From Mycobacterium stomatepiae (GTDB taxonomy: Bacteria > Actinomycetota > Actinomycetes > Mycobacteriales > Mycobacteriaceae): a DNA stretch of 64,000 nucleotides. Of this stretch, positions 16,386-27,444 are shown in pieces; position 1 is the stretch's first letter; every line of letters starts with the position of its first letter. The stretch spans positions 310,001 to 374,000 of the forward strand of contig NZ_AP022587.1 in the NCBI RefSeq assembly GCF_010731715.1, in the 5' to 3' direction. The notes below the pieces were generated by a model. It searched no databases. It was not told where the DNA came from and saw only the letters and a program-made list of their open reading frames with translations. A program made the translations under genes and the position numbers.

Positions 16386-17872
16386 CCAGGGTAGCGCCGG
16401 GGTGTGAACACCCTGTCGCCGGAATCTTCTGTGTACCACTGGGTTTGAGACGATCCGACGATCAGCAGGCAGCGCATGTCGACGTCGGCGGGATCCAGGT
16501 CCGCCAGCCGCACCACCCGGACGTCTTCGTCGGGCCCGGACACGTTGCGCCCGATCACCACTGGTGTCCCCGGTTCGCGGTGAGTCAGCAAGACGTCGCG
16601 CATCGCGCCGACCTGCCAGGTCCGGCTTTTGGACGCCGGGTTGTAGATGGCCAGCACCAAATCGGCTGCGGCCGCGGCGGCCAGGCGCTTCTCGATCACG
16701 TCCCACGGCTTGAGCCGGTCCGACAACGAGATCACCGCGTAGTCGTGCCCCAGCGGCGCACCGACCCGGCTGGCGACGGCCTGGGCCGCCGTCATCGCCG
16801 GGATCACGCGGACCTGTACTCCGGGCCATTTTTTGGCCTCTTCGAGGACGGCGGTGGCCATCGCGAACACGCCCGGGTCGCCGGACGACACCACCGCCAC
16901 GGCTCGTCCCCGTTCGGCCAGCGCGCAGGCCAGTCGCGCCCGCGCGGGTTCGTCGGTGTTGTCGCTGGGATGACGCTGCTGACCGTCGCGGACCGGAACG
17001 CGATCCAGGTAGTTGCCGTAGCCGATCAGGTCGGTCGCGGCGGCCAGCTCGCGTCGGCTCTGCGGCGTCATCCAATCGACGTCGCCGGGACCGAGACCCA
17101 CCACCGCGACGGACCCGACCGGCGCGCGGTCCTGAAACCGCCGTCCGCCCGGCAGCATCGCCAGGGAGAAGTACGGCACGCCGTCCTCGTCGACGTCCGC
17201 GGCTGCCGAGATGCGTTGCGCGGCGGTACTGGCCCGCTCTACATAGAAAGCCTCGTCCAGCCGCCCGGATGCCGAAAGCGCTTCCCGCACAGCATGATAT
17301 GAACGTCCGAGCTTGAGGACGACGGCGGCGTCGGCGTCGGCGAGCCGGCGGGTCAGCTCGGCGACCGGCAAGGTTCCCGGCAGCACCGATAACACTTCGT
17401 CACCGGCCACCAGCGGTGTGCTCAGCGCGGCGGACGCGGCGCTCACCGACGTCACGCCCGGGACGATGACGGCGTCGAACCGCTGCGTGAGGCGGGTGTG
17501 CAAATGCATATAGGAGCTGTAGAACAGCGGGTCACCCTCGGCCAGCAGCGCCACGCTGCGTCCCGCGTCGAGGTGTGCGGCGATGCGTTCGGTGGCTTCG
17601 ACGTAGAAGTCTTCGATCGCTCCGGCGTAACCGCCGGGATGCTCGGTGGCCTCGGTGGTCACCGGGTAGACCAGGTGCTCCTCGATCTGGCCGGGCCGCA
17701 GATACGGTTCGGCGATGCCGCGGGCGATGCTGCGCCCGTGCCGCGCGCTGTGGTAGGCCACCACGTCGGCCTCGCCGATCACCCTGGCGGCCTTGACAGT
17801 CACCAATTCCGGGTCGCCGGGGCCCAGCCCGACGCCCCAGAGTGTGCCTCGCTGGTTCCGGGGGGCCGTCAT
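16382..17872 (-). CDS. cobIJ: precorrin-2 C20- / precorrin-3B C17-methyltransferase fusion
   Basis: A 496-aa bifunctional enzyme. The CobI half (about 1-235; [31 protein letters not shown]) methylates precorrin-2 at C20. The CobJ half (about 248-496; [37 protein letters not shown]) methylates C17 with ring contraction. The same fusion occurs in M. tuberculosis (Rv2066, 508 aa). Its ATG overlaps the cobH stop; it is the last gene of cobG-cobH-cobIJ. Confidence 0.95.
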   Translation of the reverse strand: MTAPRNQRGTLWGVGLGPGDPELVTVKAARVIGEADVVAYHSARHGRSIARGIAEPYLRPGQIEEHLVYPVTTEATEHPGGYAGAIEDFYVEATERIAAHLDAGRSVALLAEGDPLFYSSYMHLHTRLTQRFDAVIVPGVTSVSAASAALSTPLVAGDEVLSVLPGTLPVAELTRRLADADAAVVLKLGRSYHAVREALSASGRLDEAFYVERASTAAQRISAAADVDEDGVPYFSLAMLPGGRRFQDRAPVGSVAVVGLGPGDVDWMTPQSRRELAAATDLIGYGNYLDRVPVRDGQQRHPSDNTDEPARARLACALAERGRAVAVVSSGDPGVFAMATAVLEEAKKWPGVQVRVIPAMTAAQAVASRVGAPLGHDYAVISLSDRLKPWDVIEKRLAAAAAADLVLAIYNPASKSRTWQVGAMRDVLLTHREPGTPVVIGRNVSGPDEDVRVVRLADLDPADVDMRCLLIVGSSQTQWYTEDSGDRVFTPRRYPG

Positions 17873-18495
17873 TCGGCGTCGCTCGCGATCGCGTTGACGG
17901 CGGCGGCGGCCATCGCGCTGCCGCCGCGGCGCCCCCGCACCACCAGATACGCCATGCCGCGCGGGCGGTGGATGAGCTCCTGCTTGGACTGCGCCGAGCC
18001 GACGAATCCCACCGGTCCGCCCAGCACCGCGACCGGCGCCGCGGCGCCCTCGTCGATCAGTTCGAGCAGCCGGAACAGTGCGGTGGGCGCGTTACCGATC
18101 GCCAGCACGGCGCCGTCGAGCCGGTCGGCCAACAGCTCGACACCGGCCGCCGAGCGGGTGGTGTGCCGTCGTGCGGCCAGCTCGGGCGCGCGTGGGTCGG
18201 CTACCAGCGACACCACCTCGTTGCCGGCGGGCAGCCGGGCGGCGGTGATCCCGGCGGCCACCATCGACGAATCGCACAGCACCGGAGCCCCATTTCGCAG
18301 CGCGGCGCCGGTCCGGGCGACGACGTCGTCGGTGAAGGTGACGTGCTCGGCGACGTCGACCTGCCCGCAGGTGTGGATCAACCGGATGACGACCCGTGAC
18401 ACGTCGGCGGGGAATCGTGCCAAGTCGGCTTCGGCGCGGATAGTCGCGAACGACTGGCGATAGATCTCCGCCGCGTCGCGGATGTAGTCGAGCAC
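17869..18495 (-). CDS. cobH: precorrin-8X methylmutase
   Basis: A 208-aa enzyme that moves the C11 methyl to C12, forming hydrogenobyrinate. Family marks: [16 protein letters not shown] with the catalytic His, [15 protein letters not shown], and [16 protein letters not shown] start with a GGGTGAG ribosome site. It follows cobG by 9 nt and overlaps cobIJ by 4 nt. Confidence 0.95.
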   Translation of the reverse strand: MLDYIRDAAEIYRQSFATIRAEADLARFPADVSRVVIRLIHTCGQVDVAEHVTFTDDVVARTGAALRNGAPVLCDSSMVAAGITAARLPAGNEVVSLVADPRAPELAARRHTTRSAAGVELLADRLDGAVLAIGNAPTALFRLLELIDEGAAAPVAVLGGPVGFVGSAQSKQELIHRPRGMAYLVVRGRRGGSAMAAAAVNAIASDAE

Positions 18496-18504
18496 CTGCT
18501 CACC

Positions 18505-19605
18505 CTAGTCGCGAAGCAGCCGGTATCCGTCCTCGGTCGCGACCAGCACCTGACCGGTGGGCGGGCTACCGCAGGCGCGCTCGCAGCCGACCAAGTGGCG
18601 ATGCACGGCGGAAGCGGTCCCGACGAGCTGCGCCGCGTCCGCGCGCACGTCGGCGGCCGAGCGTGCGCAGCCGGGGCTTCCGGTGCAGGCGCTGACGTCC
18701 AGCCAGGGGGAGTTCTCGTCGAACACCAAACCGAGCGGCGCCAGCACCCGCAACGCGACGTCGGCGACACCCTCGTCGAGGTCGCACACCAGCACCGAGC
18801 GCCACGGCGTGATCACCATCGGGGCCTCGATCGCGGCGAGGTACTCCGCGACCTGCGCGGGCAGGACGCCCAGCGGTACCGCGGCGCCCAACGCAATGCG
18901 GCCGTCATCCTGGGGTATCCAGCCCACCGGCGGTTTGGCGACGGGCGCAAAGGGGGCGGCACTGAGATCGGCGCCGGGCAGTAATTCCTCGACGTCGTCC
19001 AATTCATCAATGCGCCAAGCAGTTTCGCGTATCTCGGTGAAGCGGACAGCGACCCCGACCAGCGTCGCGACCACATCCTCGGCGGCCATGCGCAGGCCGG
19101 TGTCTCGTCCCATCAACAGTAGGGCATAACCGTCGTCGCAGACATGCACCCCGACGTCGGCGCCCAGCCCGGACACGTCGGCGCGGCCGTCGTCGATGCT
19201 GAACCAGAATCGGCCCCCCAGCTCGACCAGCTTGGGTTCGGCGCAGATCGCCGCATCCAGGGCGCCCACCCAGGGGCGCACGTCCGCGCGTCCGCCGGCG
19301 CGCCCGGACAGCGGCGAGGCGACGATGTTGCGCACCCGCTCATGTGTTGCCGACGGCAGGAGCCCTGCCTCGGCGATGGCCGCGGCGACCGCCGTTACGT
19401 CGGTGATTGCCCGCAACTGCACATTGCCGCGCACGGTCAGCTCCAAATTTCCGGAGCCGAAGCCACTGGATAACCCGGCCAGCGCCGCGAGCTGCGTCGC
19501 GGTGATCATCCCGCCGGGTAGTCGGACACGGACCAGGGCGCCGTCGGCGGCCTGATGCACCTGCAGCGCGCCGGGGCAAGCGTCGGTGTCGCGGGTTCGG
19601 GCCAC
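18505..19605 (-). CDS. cobG: precorrin-3B synthase (FeS/sirohaem-type mono-oxygenase)
   Basis: A 366-aa enzyme of the aerobic pathway with the nitrite/sulfite reductase fold. N-terminal RVRLPGGMITATQLAALA and LELTVRGNVQLR are the ferredoxin-like repeat; the C-terminal ACTGSPGCARS and GCERACGSP cysteines hold a 4Fe-4S cluster. It inserts oxygen into precorrin-3A before ring contraction. The GTG at 19605 (VARTRDTDACPG) is chosen by likeness to M. tuberculosis CobG (363 aa); the frame continues far upstream but there it is antisense to the monooxygenase gene. Confidence 0.92.
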   Translation of the reverse strand: MARTRDTDACPGALQVHQAADGALVRVRLPGGMITATQLAALAGLSSGFGSGNLELTVRGNVQLRAITDVTAVAAAIAEAGLLPSATHERVRNIVASPLSGRAGGRADVRPWVGALDAAICAEPKLVELGGRFWFSIDDGRADVSGLGADVGVHVCDDGYALLLMGRDTGLRMAAEDVVATLVGVAVRFTEIRETAWRIDELDDVEELLPGADLSAAPFAPVAKPPVGWIPQDDGRIALGAAVPLGVLPAQVAEYLAAIEAPMVITPWRSVLVCDLDEGVADVALRVLAPLGLVFDENSPWLDVSACTGSPGCARSAADVRADAAQLVGTASAVHRHLVGCERACGSPPTGQVLVATEDGYRLLRD

Positions 19606-19725
19606 GCCCTCCACGGTAAGGCAGAGCGCAACACTGAAAACACCAATTGTCTGGCTACTGCTGCGCCCACACGTTGCTGCGGCGTCGGTACCTTCGGCCT
19701 CATACGGGGGAGTTGGTGGTTGGTG
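19606..19725. promoter_or_regulatory. divergent intergenic region cobG / flavin monooxygenase
   Basis: 120 nt between divergent starts; should carry promoters for the cobGHIJ operon and the monooxygenase gene. A GGGGGAG lies about 11 nt before the monooxygenase ATG. No B12 riboswitch features recognised. Confidence 0.4.
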
Positions 19726-21183
19726 ATGACGCTGCAGCGGGAATTGAAAGTTGCGATAATCGGTGCCGGGGCTTCGGGTCTGTGTATGGCAGTCAAGTTG
19801 CAGGACGCCGGTATCCACTCGTACACGGTCTACGAAAAGGCCAACGAGGTCGGAGGTACCTGGCGCGACAACACGTATCCGGGTCTCACCTGTGATGTTC
19901 CGTCGCGGTTTTACTGTTACTCGTTTGCGCCCAACCCGAAGTGGTCGCGGCTGCTGTCGCCGGGACCGGAATTGCAGGAGTACTTCCGGCGGGTGGCCGA
20001 CGAGCGTGGGGTGCGCCGGCACATCCGATTCGGCTGCGATGTCACCAAAGCCGAATACGACGACGGAAAATGGCATCTCAGCACGACATTCGGCGAAGAG
20101 ACGTTTGACGTGGTGATCATCGCGACCGGGTTGCTGAGCGCACCGAATTATCCGGACATCCCCGGCCGGGAGACCTTCGCCGGCCCGGCTTTCCACTCGT
20201 CCCGGTGGGATCACTCGGTTTCCTTGCCGGACAAGCGAATCGGACTGATCGGAAACGGCTCGAGTGGGGTGCAGATCGTTGCGGAGCTCGGCGACGGCAA
20301 GGTGCGCCAGTTGACCCTGTTCCAGCGCACCGCGCAGTGGGTCATGCCGCTACCCAACGCGCGGTACTCGAGGTTGACTCGGCACGTGCTGTCACGCTTC
20401 CCGGTGTTCGACACGATGGGCCGCTGGTTTTGGGGCACCTTCTCCCGGCGCGTGTTGGGCCGCGCTCCGGTCCAACCGGGATTGCGCCGCAGTCTGGTTC
20501 AGACCGCGTGTCGATGGAACCTCAGCAGGGTGCGTGACCCGAAATTGCGAGCCAAACTCACCCCGACCTATGAGCCGATGTGCAAGCGGTTGGTGCTGTC
20601 GGGGCGCTTCTATCGGTCGGTGCAGCATCCCACCGTCGACGTGGTCACCGATCGCATCGATCGCATCGAGCCGCGAGGCATCGTGACCGCGGACGGGACC
20701 CTGCACGAACTGGATCTACTGGTCTATGCCACCGGGTTTGACGCCAGGGCCTACGTGCGACCCATGGAGGTGGTCGGCGAGGGCGGGATCACTCTCGACG
20801 AGGTCTGGGCCGACGGTCTGATCGCGTATCGATCCGTCGCGGTGCCGCGGTTCCCCAACCTCTTCATGCTGGTGGGTCCGCATTCGCCAATTGGAAACCA
20901 GTCCTTTATTGCCATCGCCGAGGACCAAGCCGACTACGCGATCTGGTGGATCGGGCAGCTGCGCGCCGGTGCGGTGCGCGCCGCCGCGCCGACCGAAGCG
21001 GCGACAAAGGAATACAACGAGCGCCTGAAAGCGGCGATACCGCAAACTATTTGGGCGTCGGGATGTAACAGTTGGTATGTGGGCAAGGATGGCCTGCCCG
21101 AGGTGTTTCCTTGGGTGCCCGAGGCGCATACCGAACTGCTGCGTCGGCCCGATCTCGCCGACTTCGACGTCCGTACCGGCTGA
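19726..21183 (+). CDS. flavin-binding monooxygenase (Baeyer-Villiger type)
   Basis: A 485-aa FAD/NADPH enzyme. FAD-binding GAGASG near residue 14, a GTWRDNTYPG loop, the Baeyer-Villiger fingerprint FAGPAFHSSRWDHS near 160, and a second nucleotide motif IGLIGNGSSG near 180. These enzymes insert oxygen next to ketones or oxidise heteroatoms; mycobacteria have several (EthA, MymA and others) and this copy cannot be tied to one. Start ATG at 19726 preceded by GGGGGAG; an adjoining GTG at 19723 is possible. It lies where M. tuberculosis has mazEF7. Confidence 0.87.
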   Translation: MTLQRELKVAIIGAGASGLCMAVKLQDAGIHSYTVYEKANEVGGTWRDNTYPGLTCDVPSRFYCYSFAPNPKWSRLLSPGPELQEYFRRVADERGVRRHIRFGCDVTKAEYDDGKWHLSTTFGEETFDVVIIATGLLSAPNYPDIPGRETFAGPAFHSSRWDHSVSLPDKRIGLIGNGSSGVQIVAELGDGKVRQLTLFQRTAQWVMPLPNARYSRLTRHVLSRFPVFDTMGRWFWGTFSRRVLGRAPVQPGLRRSLVQTACRWNLSRVRDPKLRAKLTPTYEPMCKRLVLSGRFYRSVQHPTVDVVTDRIDRIEPRGIVTADGTLHELDLLVYATGFDARAYVRPMEVVGEGGITLDEVWADGLIAYRSVAVPRFPNLFMLVGPHSPIGNQSFIAIAEDQADYAIWWIGQLRAGAVRAAAPTEAATKEYNERLKAAIPQTIWASGCNSWYVGKDGLPEVFPWVPEAHTELLRRPDLADFDVRTG

Positions 21184-21186
21184 GTA

Positions 21187-22677
21187 CTAGAACGGCGGCG
21201 GCTGATTTCGTTCGGCGACATGAGCGGCGTTGAGTGAGCGCTCGGCGTTGATCCGGTAGATGCGGTCGTGCTCTCGCGTGCGCCACCTCTTGGGCATCAT
21301 TATGCCGCGACCGTCGGACCGATGATCAACCCTTGGCGGCGTGGGCAATTCACCGGTGGGCATGCAGAGCGTGGGAAAGAGCAGACGGCTACCCGGCCGT
21401 GTGGTGTAGGTGTGGCCGCTGGGAGATGTCCAGACGACGGTGCCATCGGGCCGCTGCTCATCGCGCCACGCTGTCCAGAAAGTCTTGAGCAGGTGATGTT
21501 TTCGGCACAGGCACTTGAGATTTGACGGGTGCGTAGGGCCGAAGGGATGGGGGATCGTATGGTCCACATCGCAGCACTCCGCGGGACGATCGCAATGGGG
21601 AAATCGGCAAGTCAGGTCACGGCATCGCACAAACGCGTCTAGCGCTGCCGACGGCCGATAGCCCGGCTCGCCCGCGCTGGCGCCGCCGGGATGACGCACG
21701 GGCCGCACCTGCGCCCCAGTGCGAATCAGGTCGGCGAGCCGTGGCGCAGGAACCGTTCCGCCACCCGCGATCAACGCGGAAGGTCGACCGGTGCTCGACG
21801 TTTCGGGCGCATCGGGCCGCGACTCGAGCGCCGATGCGTCGGCGACGACGTGGATGACGACACTCGTCGCCCGCTCGTCGCTCGCCAAGCGCTTCGGGCA
21901 TTCCGCGTTATCGCAGCCGCAGCTGAGTCGCTCGGCCCCGGCGGCAAGTGCCCCCAACGCATCGGCTCGGCGCTGGGCAAGCGTGCGTGGGTCGTCATCG
22001 AAGACGTCGTGGGCCATTTGCAGCAGCCGTCGGTCCAGGGCGGCCGCATCGGTGGAGTACAGCCGGCCCCACAGCGCAGCGGTCCCGGACTCGTCGTTGG
22101 CCAGGTCGATCACCACATCGCGGCTCCGCGCGGCCGCTTGACTGCGGCGCAACGCCCCGGGGTCATGGCGGTCGACGATCGCGTCGATGGCTTGTGCCGT
22201 CTTGCTCACCGACAGCCGCCCATACCGAACTGCATTCTCGGCGAGCGCTGTATCGACCAGCTGCAGCGTGCCCGCGTCTTTGATCAAATCCGTGTGCCAC
22301 ACGATGGCCGCGGCCAGCCGCGCGCTGATTGCGCCGTCTGCGAAGACGGCCGCCACCCTAGGTAGCCGGTCGCGCAACGCGACGGCCAGATACATCTGAC
22401 CGGATGCCATACCGTGGCTAATGCCTTGTGCCGCAGAGACTTCGGCAGCTATCGCATCCCAGTTGTCGCATGACCACATCGCATGGTCGACGGGACCCAT
22501 GGCATGGCGGCGCACCAATTCGGCGATGGCCGCCAGCCGACGCGACGAAGCGGCGGCTTCGGCACGCGTCCATTCCGCGATCGCGGCTACCACGGTCGCG
22601 TCGTCGGCGCGCACCAGCGCGTCTGCACCCTGCAATCCATCGAACATGTGTTCGAGTATAGCGAGCGACTCCGACAT
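21187..22677 (-). CDS. 13E12-family HNH endonuclease domain protein (DUF222)
   Basis: A 496-aa member of the mycobacterial 13E12 repeat family: N-terminal DUF222 helical domain starting [17 protein letters not shown] and a C-terminal HNH nuclease motif ([33 protein letters not shown]) with zinc cysteines and catalytic His. Family members are scattered, multi-copy and often linked to mobile or recombining DNA; biological role unclear. The ATG at 22677 is chosen; the frame extends upstream over the divergent hydrolase without coding signs. Confidence 0.88.
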   Translation of the reverse strand: MSESLAILEHMFDGLQGADALVRADDATVVAAIAEWTRAEAAASSRRLAAIAELVRRHAMGPVDHAMWSCDNWDAIAAEVSAAQGISHGMASGQMYLAVALRDRLPRVAAVFADGAISARLAAAIVWHTDLIKDAGTLQLVDTALAENAVRYGRLSVSKTAQAIDAIVDRHDPGALRRSQAAARSRDVVIDLANDESGTAALWGRLYSTDAAALDRRLLQMAHDVFDDDPRTLAQRRADALGALAAGAERLSCGCDNAECPKRLASDERATSVVIHVVADASALESRPDAPETSSTGRPSALIAGGGTVPAPRLADLIRTGAQVRPVRHPGGASAGEPGYRPSAALDAFVRCRDLTCRFPHCDRPAECCDVDHTIPHPFGPTHPSNLKCLCRKHHLLKTFWTAWRDEQRPDGTVVWTSPSGHTYTTRPGSRLLFPTLCMPTGELPTPPRVDHRSDGRGIMMPKRWRTREHDRIYRINAERSLNAAHVAERNQPPPF

Positions 22678-22726
22678 TGATGCTGTTAAGGCGGCCGGTC
22701 GATGATGGTCGTGGCAGCCGCTGCCG

Positions 22727-23452
22727 GTGGTGACTCTTGCACTGACTGACGCAAGTATCGAGATTGCGGCGGGTTGCGATGGGCACACTCTTGCAGTGCA
22801 GACGATGGAATATGCCCCGGGCCGCTCGGCCGATGTCTTCGGCGATCCAACACAACCGGCCATCCTGCTGTGGCACGGCATGCAATCCAATGCCCGCGCC
22901 GTCGTCCGGCCTCTGGCCCAGTTGCTCGCCGGCCACGGAGCCGGCGTCGTGGTGCCCGACTGGAACTCCCACGTCGGCGACGGAGGCCACGCGGACCTAT
23001 TGCGTTCGGTTGAATTCATGCAGCGGCGCAGCGACAGCTTCGTGCTCGTCGGCTGGTCTATGGGAGGTCTGGCGGCGGCAGGTCTGACGCTTTCCGATCA
23101 AGTTCTCCCGGGTTCGATAATCCATACGGTCTGTCTGGCAGGTGCTTTCATGGCGCCCGACCCGATCACCGGCCGTAACCTCAGCGAGGGGATGACTCCT
23201 GAACGCGACGGTCCACCGTTCACGTTGCTGCATGGCCTGGCCGACGACGTGGTCCCGGTGACGGCCAGCCGAGACTTCGCCGCCCACCTGGAGCGAGTCG
23301 GGTGGCCGGTGGAACTGATCGAGCTGGTCGCCGATCACGGGTCGATCGCCGGCGCCGAGTACGACCCGGCCGTGGACCGCTACTACGCCGCAGAGGTGCC
23401 AGAGGTCACTCGTGAAGTCGCCGCACGGATCGCGGCGATACTCGGCAAATGA
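22727..23452 (+). CDS. alpha/beta-hydrolase
   Basis: A 241-aa esterase/lipase-like protein. Oxyanion-hole segment LLWHGMQSN near residue 49, nucleophile elbow VGWSMGGLA near 108, acid in GLADDVVP near 176 and His in VADHGSIAG near 205 give a complete Ser-Asp-His triad. No signal peptide. The GTG start at 22727 is uncertain; an internal ATG at 22805 would remove 26 residues and neither has a clear ribosome site. Substrate unknown. Confidence 0.8.
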   Translation: MVTLALTDASIEIAAGCDGHTLAVQTMEYAPGRSADVFGDPTQPAILLWHGMQSNARAVVRPLAQLLAGHGAGVVVPDWNSHVGDGGHADLLRSVEFMQRRSDSFVLVGWSMGGLAAAGLTLSDQVLPGSIIHTVCLAGAFMAPDPITGRNLSEGMTPERDGPPFTLLHGLADDVVPVTASRDFAAHLERVGWPVELIELVADHGSIAGAEYDPAVDRYYAAEVPEVTREVAARIAAILGK

Positions 23453-23528
23453 ATCGGCTTTGAACCCGCGCGTTCCGCCGCCCTTTGTGGCAATGTTTGC
23501 TGAGGGGGCGTACGCACGGAGAGCTGTG

Positions 23529-23822
23529 ATGTTCGGGATAGCGAATCGCTTGGCACTCATCGTCCCGGTCGCCTTCGCGCTGGCCGTGATCACGACCTCG
23601 GTGTCGCCGGCAGTCAGCAGAGCGGCCCAATGTGGCGAAGGCACGATTTACGACGCGCCATCCAACACGTGCATCGTCGCCGCGCCCGCGCCACCGCAAG
23701 CCCTGCCGCCTCCACCGCCACCGCCACCGCCCCCGCCGCCGACCTGGTCCGCCCCCGCGCCGCGCGTCTGGGTCAGCATCTGCGCGCCCATCCGATTTAT
23801 CAGCATCTGCACCGGGACCTGA
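23529..23822 (+). CDS. small secreted Pro-rich protein
   Basis: A 97-aa protein starting MFGIANRLALIV with a typical signal peptide (hydrophobic core LIVPVAFALAVITT, likely cleavage after SRAA). The mature part has a Cys-containing segment (CGEGTIYDAPSNTC), a run of twelve or so prolines and a C-terminal ICAPIRFISICTGT with two more Cys. GGAGAG lies 6 nt before the ATG. Exported or cell-wall protein of unknown function, 45 nt upstream of cobN and possibly co-transcribed with it. Confidence 0.7.
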   Translation: MFGIANRLALIVPVAFALAVITTSVSPAVSRAAQCGEGTIYDAPSNTCIVAAPAPPQALPPPPPPPPPPPPTWSAPAPRVWVSICAPIRFISICTGT

Positions 23823-23867
23823 GCGGCCGCCGCGCCTCCGATTGTCGCCTTGCGGTACGAATGATGG

Positions 23868-26800
23868 GTGGCTGAGCCGACTATCGTCCTGCTGTCGACG
23901 TCTGACACCGACCTGATCAGCGCCCGTTCCAGCGGGAAAAACTATCGGTGGGCCAACCCGGCGCGGCTGTCCGACGAGGAGCTGCCCGACCTCTTAGCCG
24001 ACGCGCAGATCGTGGTGGTCCGGATCCTGGGCGGCTATCGCGCCTGGCAAAGTGGCATCGACGCGGTGATCGGCAGTGGCATTCCGACGATCCTGGTCAG
24101 CGGCGAGCAGGCCGCCGACGCCGAGTTGACCGGACTGTCCACGCTGGCCGCCGGCATCGCGGTGCAGGCGCACATCTACCTAGCGCACGGAGGCGTGGAG
24201 AATCTGCGCCAGCTGCATGCGTTCCTGTCCGACACCGTGCTGATGACCGGCGTCGGCTTCACCGAGCCCGTGGTGACCCCGACCTGGGGTGAACTGGAGC
24301 GGCCGAATTCGCGGCACATCGATGGCCCGACGATCGCGGTGCTGTATTACCGCGCGCAGCATCTGGCCGGCAACACGTCCTACATCGAATCGCTGTGCAT
24401 GGCGATCGAAGACACCGGCGGACGGCCGCTGCCCGTCTATTGTGCGTCGCTGCGCACCGCCGAACCCGAACTGCTGCAACGGCTGAGAGACGCAGACGCG
24501 ATGGTGGTCACGGTGCTGGCCGCCGGGGGACTCAAGCCCGCGACCGTGTCGGCCGGCGGGTATGACGACAGCTGGAACGTCGAACACCTTGCCGCGCTGG
24601 ACGTTCCGATCCTGCAGGGTCTGTGTCTGACGAGCTCGCGCGCTCAGTGGAACGAGAATGACGACGGCCTGTCTCCGTTGGACGTGGCAACCCAGGTGGC
24701 GGTGCCGGAGTTCGACGGCCGCATCATCACCGTGCCGTTCTCGTTCAAGGAGATCGACGACGACGGGCTGATCTCGTATGTCGCCGATCCGGAACGCTGC
24801 GCACGGGTCGCGGGCCTGGCCATCCGGCACGCGCAGCTGCGGCACGTCGCCCCCGCGGACAAGCGAGTGGCCCTGGTGTTCTCGGCGTATCCCACCAAGC
24901 ACGCCCGCATTGGAAACGCCGTCGGGCTGGACACCCCGGCCAGTGCGGTGGCACTGCTGCGCACGATGCGTGACCGTGGTTACCGGATCGGCGATCTGCC
25001 CGGCGTGGAGGCCAACGACGGCGATGCCCTGATCCACGCGTTGATCGAACGCGGCGGCCAGGACCCCGACTGGCTCACCCACGAGCAACTGGCCGGCAAC
25101 CCGATCAGGGTGCCTGCCGCGGACTACCGGCGCTGGTTCGCCACGCTGCCCGAAGAGTTCCGCGAGGCCGTCGAAACCCATTGGGGTCCGGCACCTGGCG
25201 AACTGTTCGTTGACCGCGAGCACGATCCCGACGGCGAGACCGTCGTTGCCGCAATACAATCGGACAACCTGGTGCTGATGGTGCAGCCGCCGCGTGGGTT
25301 CGGCGAGAATCCCGTCGCCATTTACCACGACCCGGACCTGCCGCCCAGCCACCACTACCTGGCCGCTTACCATTGGCTGGACGCCGGATTCGGCGCGCAC
25401 GCGGTGGTACACCTCGGTAAGCACGGCAATCTGGAATGGCTCCCCGGCAAGACGCTGGGCATGTCGGCGGCCTGCGGATCCGACGCCGCGCTGGGCAACC
25501 TGCCGCTGATCTACCCGTTCCTGGTCAACGACCCCGGGGAGGGCACCCAGGCCAAGAGGCGGGCCCACGCGGTGCTCGTCGACCACCTGATCCCGCCGAT
25601 GGCTCGCGCCGAAAGCTACGGCGAAATCGCGCGTTTGGAGCAACTGCTCGACGAGCACGCCAACGTCGCCGCCCTGGATCCCGCCAAGCTGCCCGCCATC
25701 CGTCAGCAGATCTGGACGCTGATCCGGGCCGCCAAGATGGACCACGATCTGGGGCTGACCGAGCGGCCGGAGGAAGACTCGTTCGACGACATGCTGCTGC
25801 ACGTCGACGGCTGGCTGTGCGAGATCAAGGATGTGCAGATTCGCGACGGACTGCACATCCTCGGGCAAAAGCCCACGGGCGAAGCAGAACTCGACCTGGT
25901 TCTGGCCATTCTCCGGGCCCGCCAACTGTTCGGCGGTGAGCAGGCGATCCCCGGCCTGCGACAGGCGCTCGGCCTCGCCGAAGACGGCACCGACGAGCGG
26001 ACCACCGTCGATCAAACCGAGGCCATCGCCCGCGAACTGGTCGCGTCGCTGCAAGCCACCGGCTGGAACCCCGATACTGTCGACACGATCACCGACAACG
26101 CCGACGTCGCCACCGTTTTAAGGTTCGCGGCCACCGAGGTGGTGCCCCGGCTGGCCGGCACCGCCGCGGAGATCGACCAGGTCTTAAGGGCGCTGGACGG
26201 CCGGTTCATTCCGTCCGGCCCGTCGGGCTCGCCGCTGCGCGGCCTGGTCAATGTGCTGCCCACCGGCCGCAACTTCTACTCCGTCGACCCGAAGGCGGTC
26301 CCGTCCCGGCTGGCCTGGGAAGCCGGTGTTGCACTTGCCGATTCGCTGCTGGGCCGGTATCGCGACGACCACGGCGAGTGGCCGCAATCAGTCGGGCTGT
26401 CGGTGTGGGGCACCTCGGCGATGCGCACCGCCGGCGACGACATCGCCGAAGTCCTTGCACTGCTGGGTGTGCGCCCTGTCTGGGACGATGCGTCGCGGCG
26501 AGTGGTCGGTTTGACGCCGATCCCGCTGGCCGAGTTGGGGCGTCCGCGGATCGACGTGACCGTGCGGATCTCCGGGTTCTTCCGCGACGCGTTCCCGCAT
26601 GTCGTCACGATGCTCGACGACGCGGTGGGCTTGGTCGCCGAACTCGACGAGCCCGCCGACAGCAACTATGTCAGGGCGCACGCGCAGGTTGATCTGGCTC
26701 AGCATGGCGACCAACGACGGGCCACCACACGGATTTTCGGGTCGAAGCCGGGTACCTACGGCGCCGGGCTGCTGCAGCTGATCGACAGCCGGAACTGGCG

Positions 26801-27443
26801 CGACGACGCCGATCTCGCGCAGGTGTACACCGCCTGGGGCGGCTTCGCCTACGGACGCGATCTCGACGGCCGCGAGGCGGTCGACGACATGAACCGCCAG
26901 TACCGGCGAATTGCGGTGGCCGCCAAGAACACCGACACCCGCGAGCATGACATCGCCGACTCCGACGATTACTTCCAATACCACGGCGGCATGGTCGCCA
27001 CGGTGCGAGCGCTGACCGGCACGACGCCGGCCGCCTACATCGGCGACAACACCCGACCCGACGCGATCCGCACCCGCACCCTCTCGGAGGAGACCACGCG
27101 GGTGTTTCGCGCCCGGGTGGTCAATCCCCGCTGGATGGCCGCGATGCGTCGGCACGGCTACAAGGGCGCATTCGAGATGGCGGCCACCGTCGACTACCTC
27201 TTCGGCTACGACGCCACCGCGGGCGTAATGGCCGACTGGATGTATGAACAGCTGACCGAGCGCTATGTGCTGGATCCGGAGAACCGCAAGTTCATGACGG
27301 AATCCAACCCATGGGCGTTGCACGGCATGGCCGAACGGCTGTTGGAGGCGGCCGGGCGCGGCATGTGGGCCGAGCCGCAGCAGGAAACGATTGACGGACT
27401 GCGCCAAGCGCTGCTGGAAACCGAGGGCGATCTCGAAGGCTGA
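23868..27443 (+). CDS. cobN: cobaltochelatase subunit CobN
   Basis: A 1191-aa large subunit of the ATP-dependent cobalt chelatase that inserts Co into hydrogenobyrinic acid a,c-diamide, working with CobS/CobT-type AAA+ and VWA subunits. GTG start (VAEPTIVLLSTSDTDL), matching M. tuberculosis CobN (1194 aa). CobN/BchH family blocks seen include VALVFSAYPTKHARIGNAVGL, HLGKHGNLEWLPGK and GLSVWGTSAMRT. A 3.6-kb frame without lesions. Transcribed apart from the two other cob units. It converges on the SDR gene with one base between stops. Confidence 0.95.
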   Translation: MAEPTIVLLSTSDTDLISARSSGKNYRWANPARLSDEELPDLLADAQIVVVRILGGYRAWQSGIDAVIGSGIPTILVSGEQAADAELTGLSTLAAGIAVQAHIYLAHGGVENLRQLHAFLSDTVLMTGVGFTEPVVTPTWGELERPNSRHIDGPTIAVLYYRAQHLAGNTSYIESLCMAIEDTGGRPLPVYCASLRTAEPELLQRLRDADAMVVTVLAAGGLKPATVSAGGYDDSWNVEHLAALDVPILQGLCLTSSRAQWNENDDGLSPLDVATQVAVPEFDGRIITVPFSFKEIDDDGLISYVADPERCARVAGLAIRHAQLRHVAPADKRVALVFSAYPTKHARIGNAVGLDTPASAVALLRTMRDRGYRIGDLPGVEANDGDALIHALIERGGQDPDWLTHEQLAGNPIRVPAADYRRWFATLPEEFREAVETHWGPAPGELFVDREHDPDGETVVAAIQSDNLVLMVQPPRGFGENPVAIYHDPDLPPSHHYLAAYHWLDAGFGAHAVVHLGKHGNLEWLPGKTLGMSAACGSDAALGNLPLIYPFLVNDPGEGTQAKRRAHAVLVDHLIPPMARAESYGEIARLEQLLDEHANVAALDPAKLPAIRQQIWTLIRAAKMDHDLGLTERPEEDSFDDMLLHVDGWLCEIKDVQIRDGLHILGQKPTGEAELDLVLAILRARQLFGGEQAIPGLRQALGLAEDGTDERTTVDQTEAIARELVASLQATGWNPDTVDTITDNADVATVLRFAATEVVPRLAGTAAEIDQVLRALDGRFIPSGPSGSPLRGLVNVLPTGRNFYSVDPKAVPSRLAWEAGVALADSLLGRYRDDHGEWPQSVGLSVWGTSAMRTAGDDIAEVLALLGVRPVWDDASRRVVGLTPIPLAELGRPRIDVTVRISGFFRDAFPHVVTMLDDAVGLVAELDEPADSNYVRAHAQVDLAQHGDQRRATTRIFGSKPGTYGAGLLQLIDSRNWRDDADLAQVYTAWGGFAYGRDLDGREAVDDMNRQYRRIAVAAKNTDTREHDIADSDDYFQYHGGMVATVRALTGTTPAAYIGDNTRPDAIRTRTLSEETTRVFRARVVNPRWMAAMRRHGYKGAFEMAATVDYLFGYDATAGVMADWMYEQLTERYVLDPENRKFMTESNPWALHGMAERLLEAAGRGMWAEPQQETIDGLRQALLETEGDLEG

Positions 27444-27444
27444 C

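Noticed and set aside
18505..20214. 569-aa CobG with a long N-terminal extension
   Set aside because: The extra 203 codons are antisense to the flavin monooxygenase and its promoter; known CobG length fits the GTG at 19605.
24180..26054. 624-codon minus-strand open frame inside cobN
   Set aside because: Antisense shadow of a high-GC gene; composition is typical of reverse-strand reading and no domain is recognisable.
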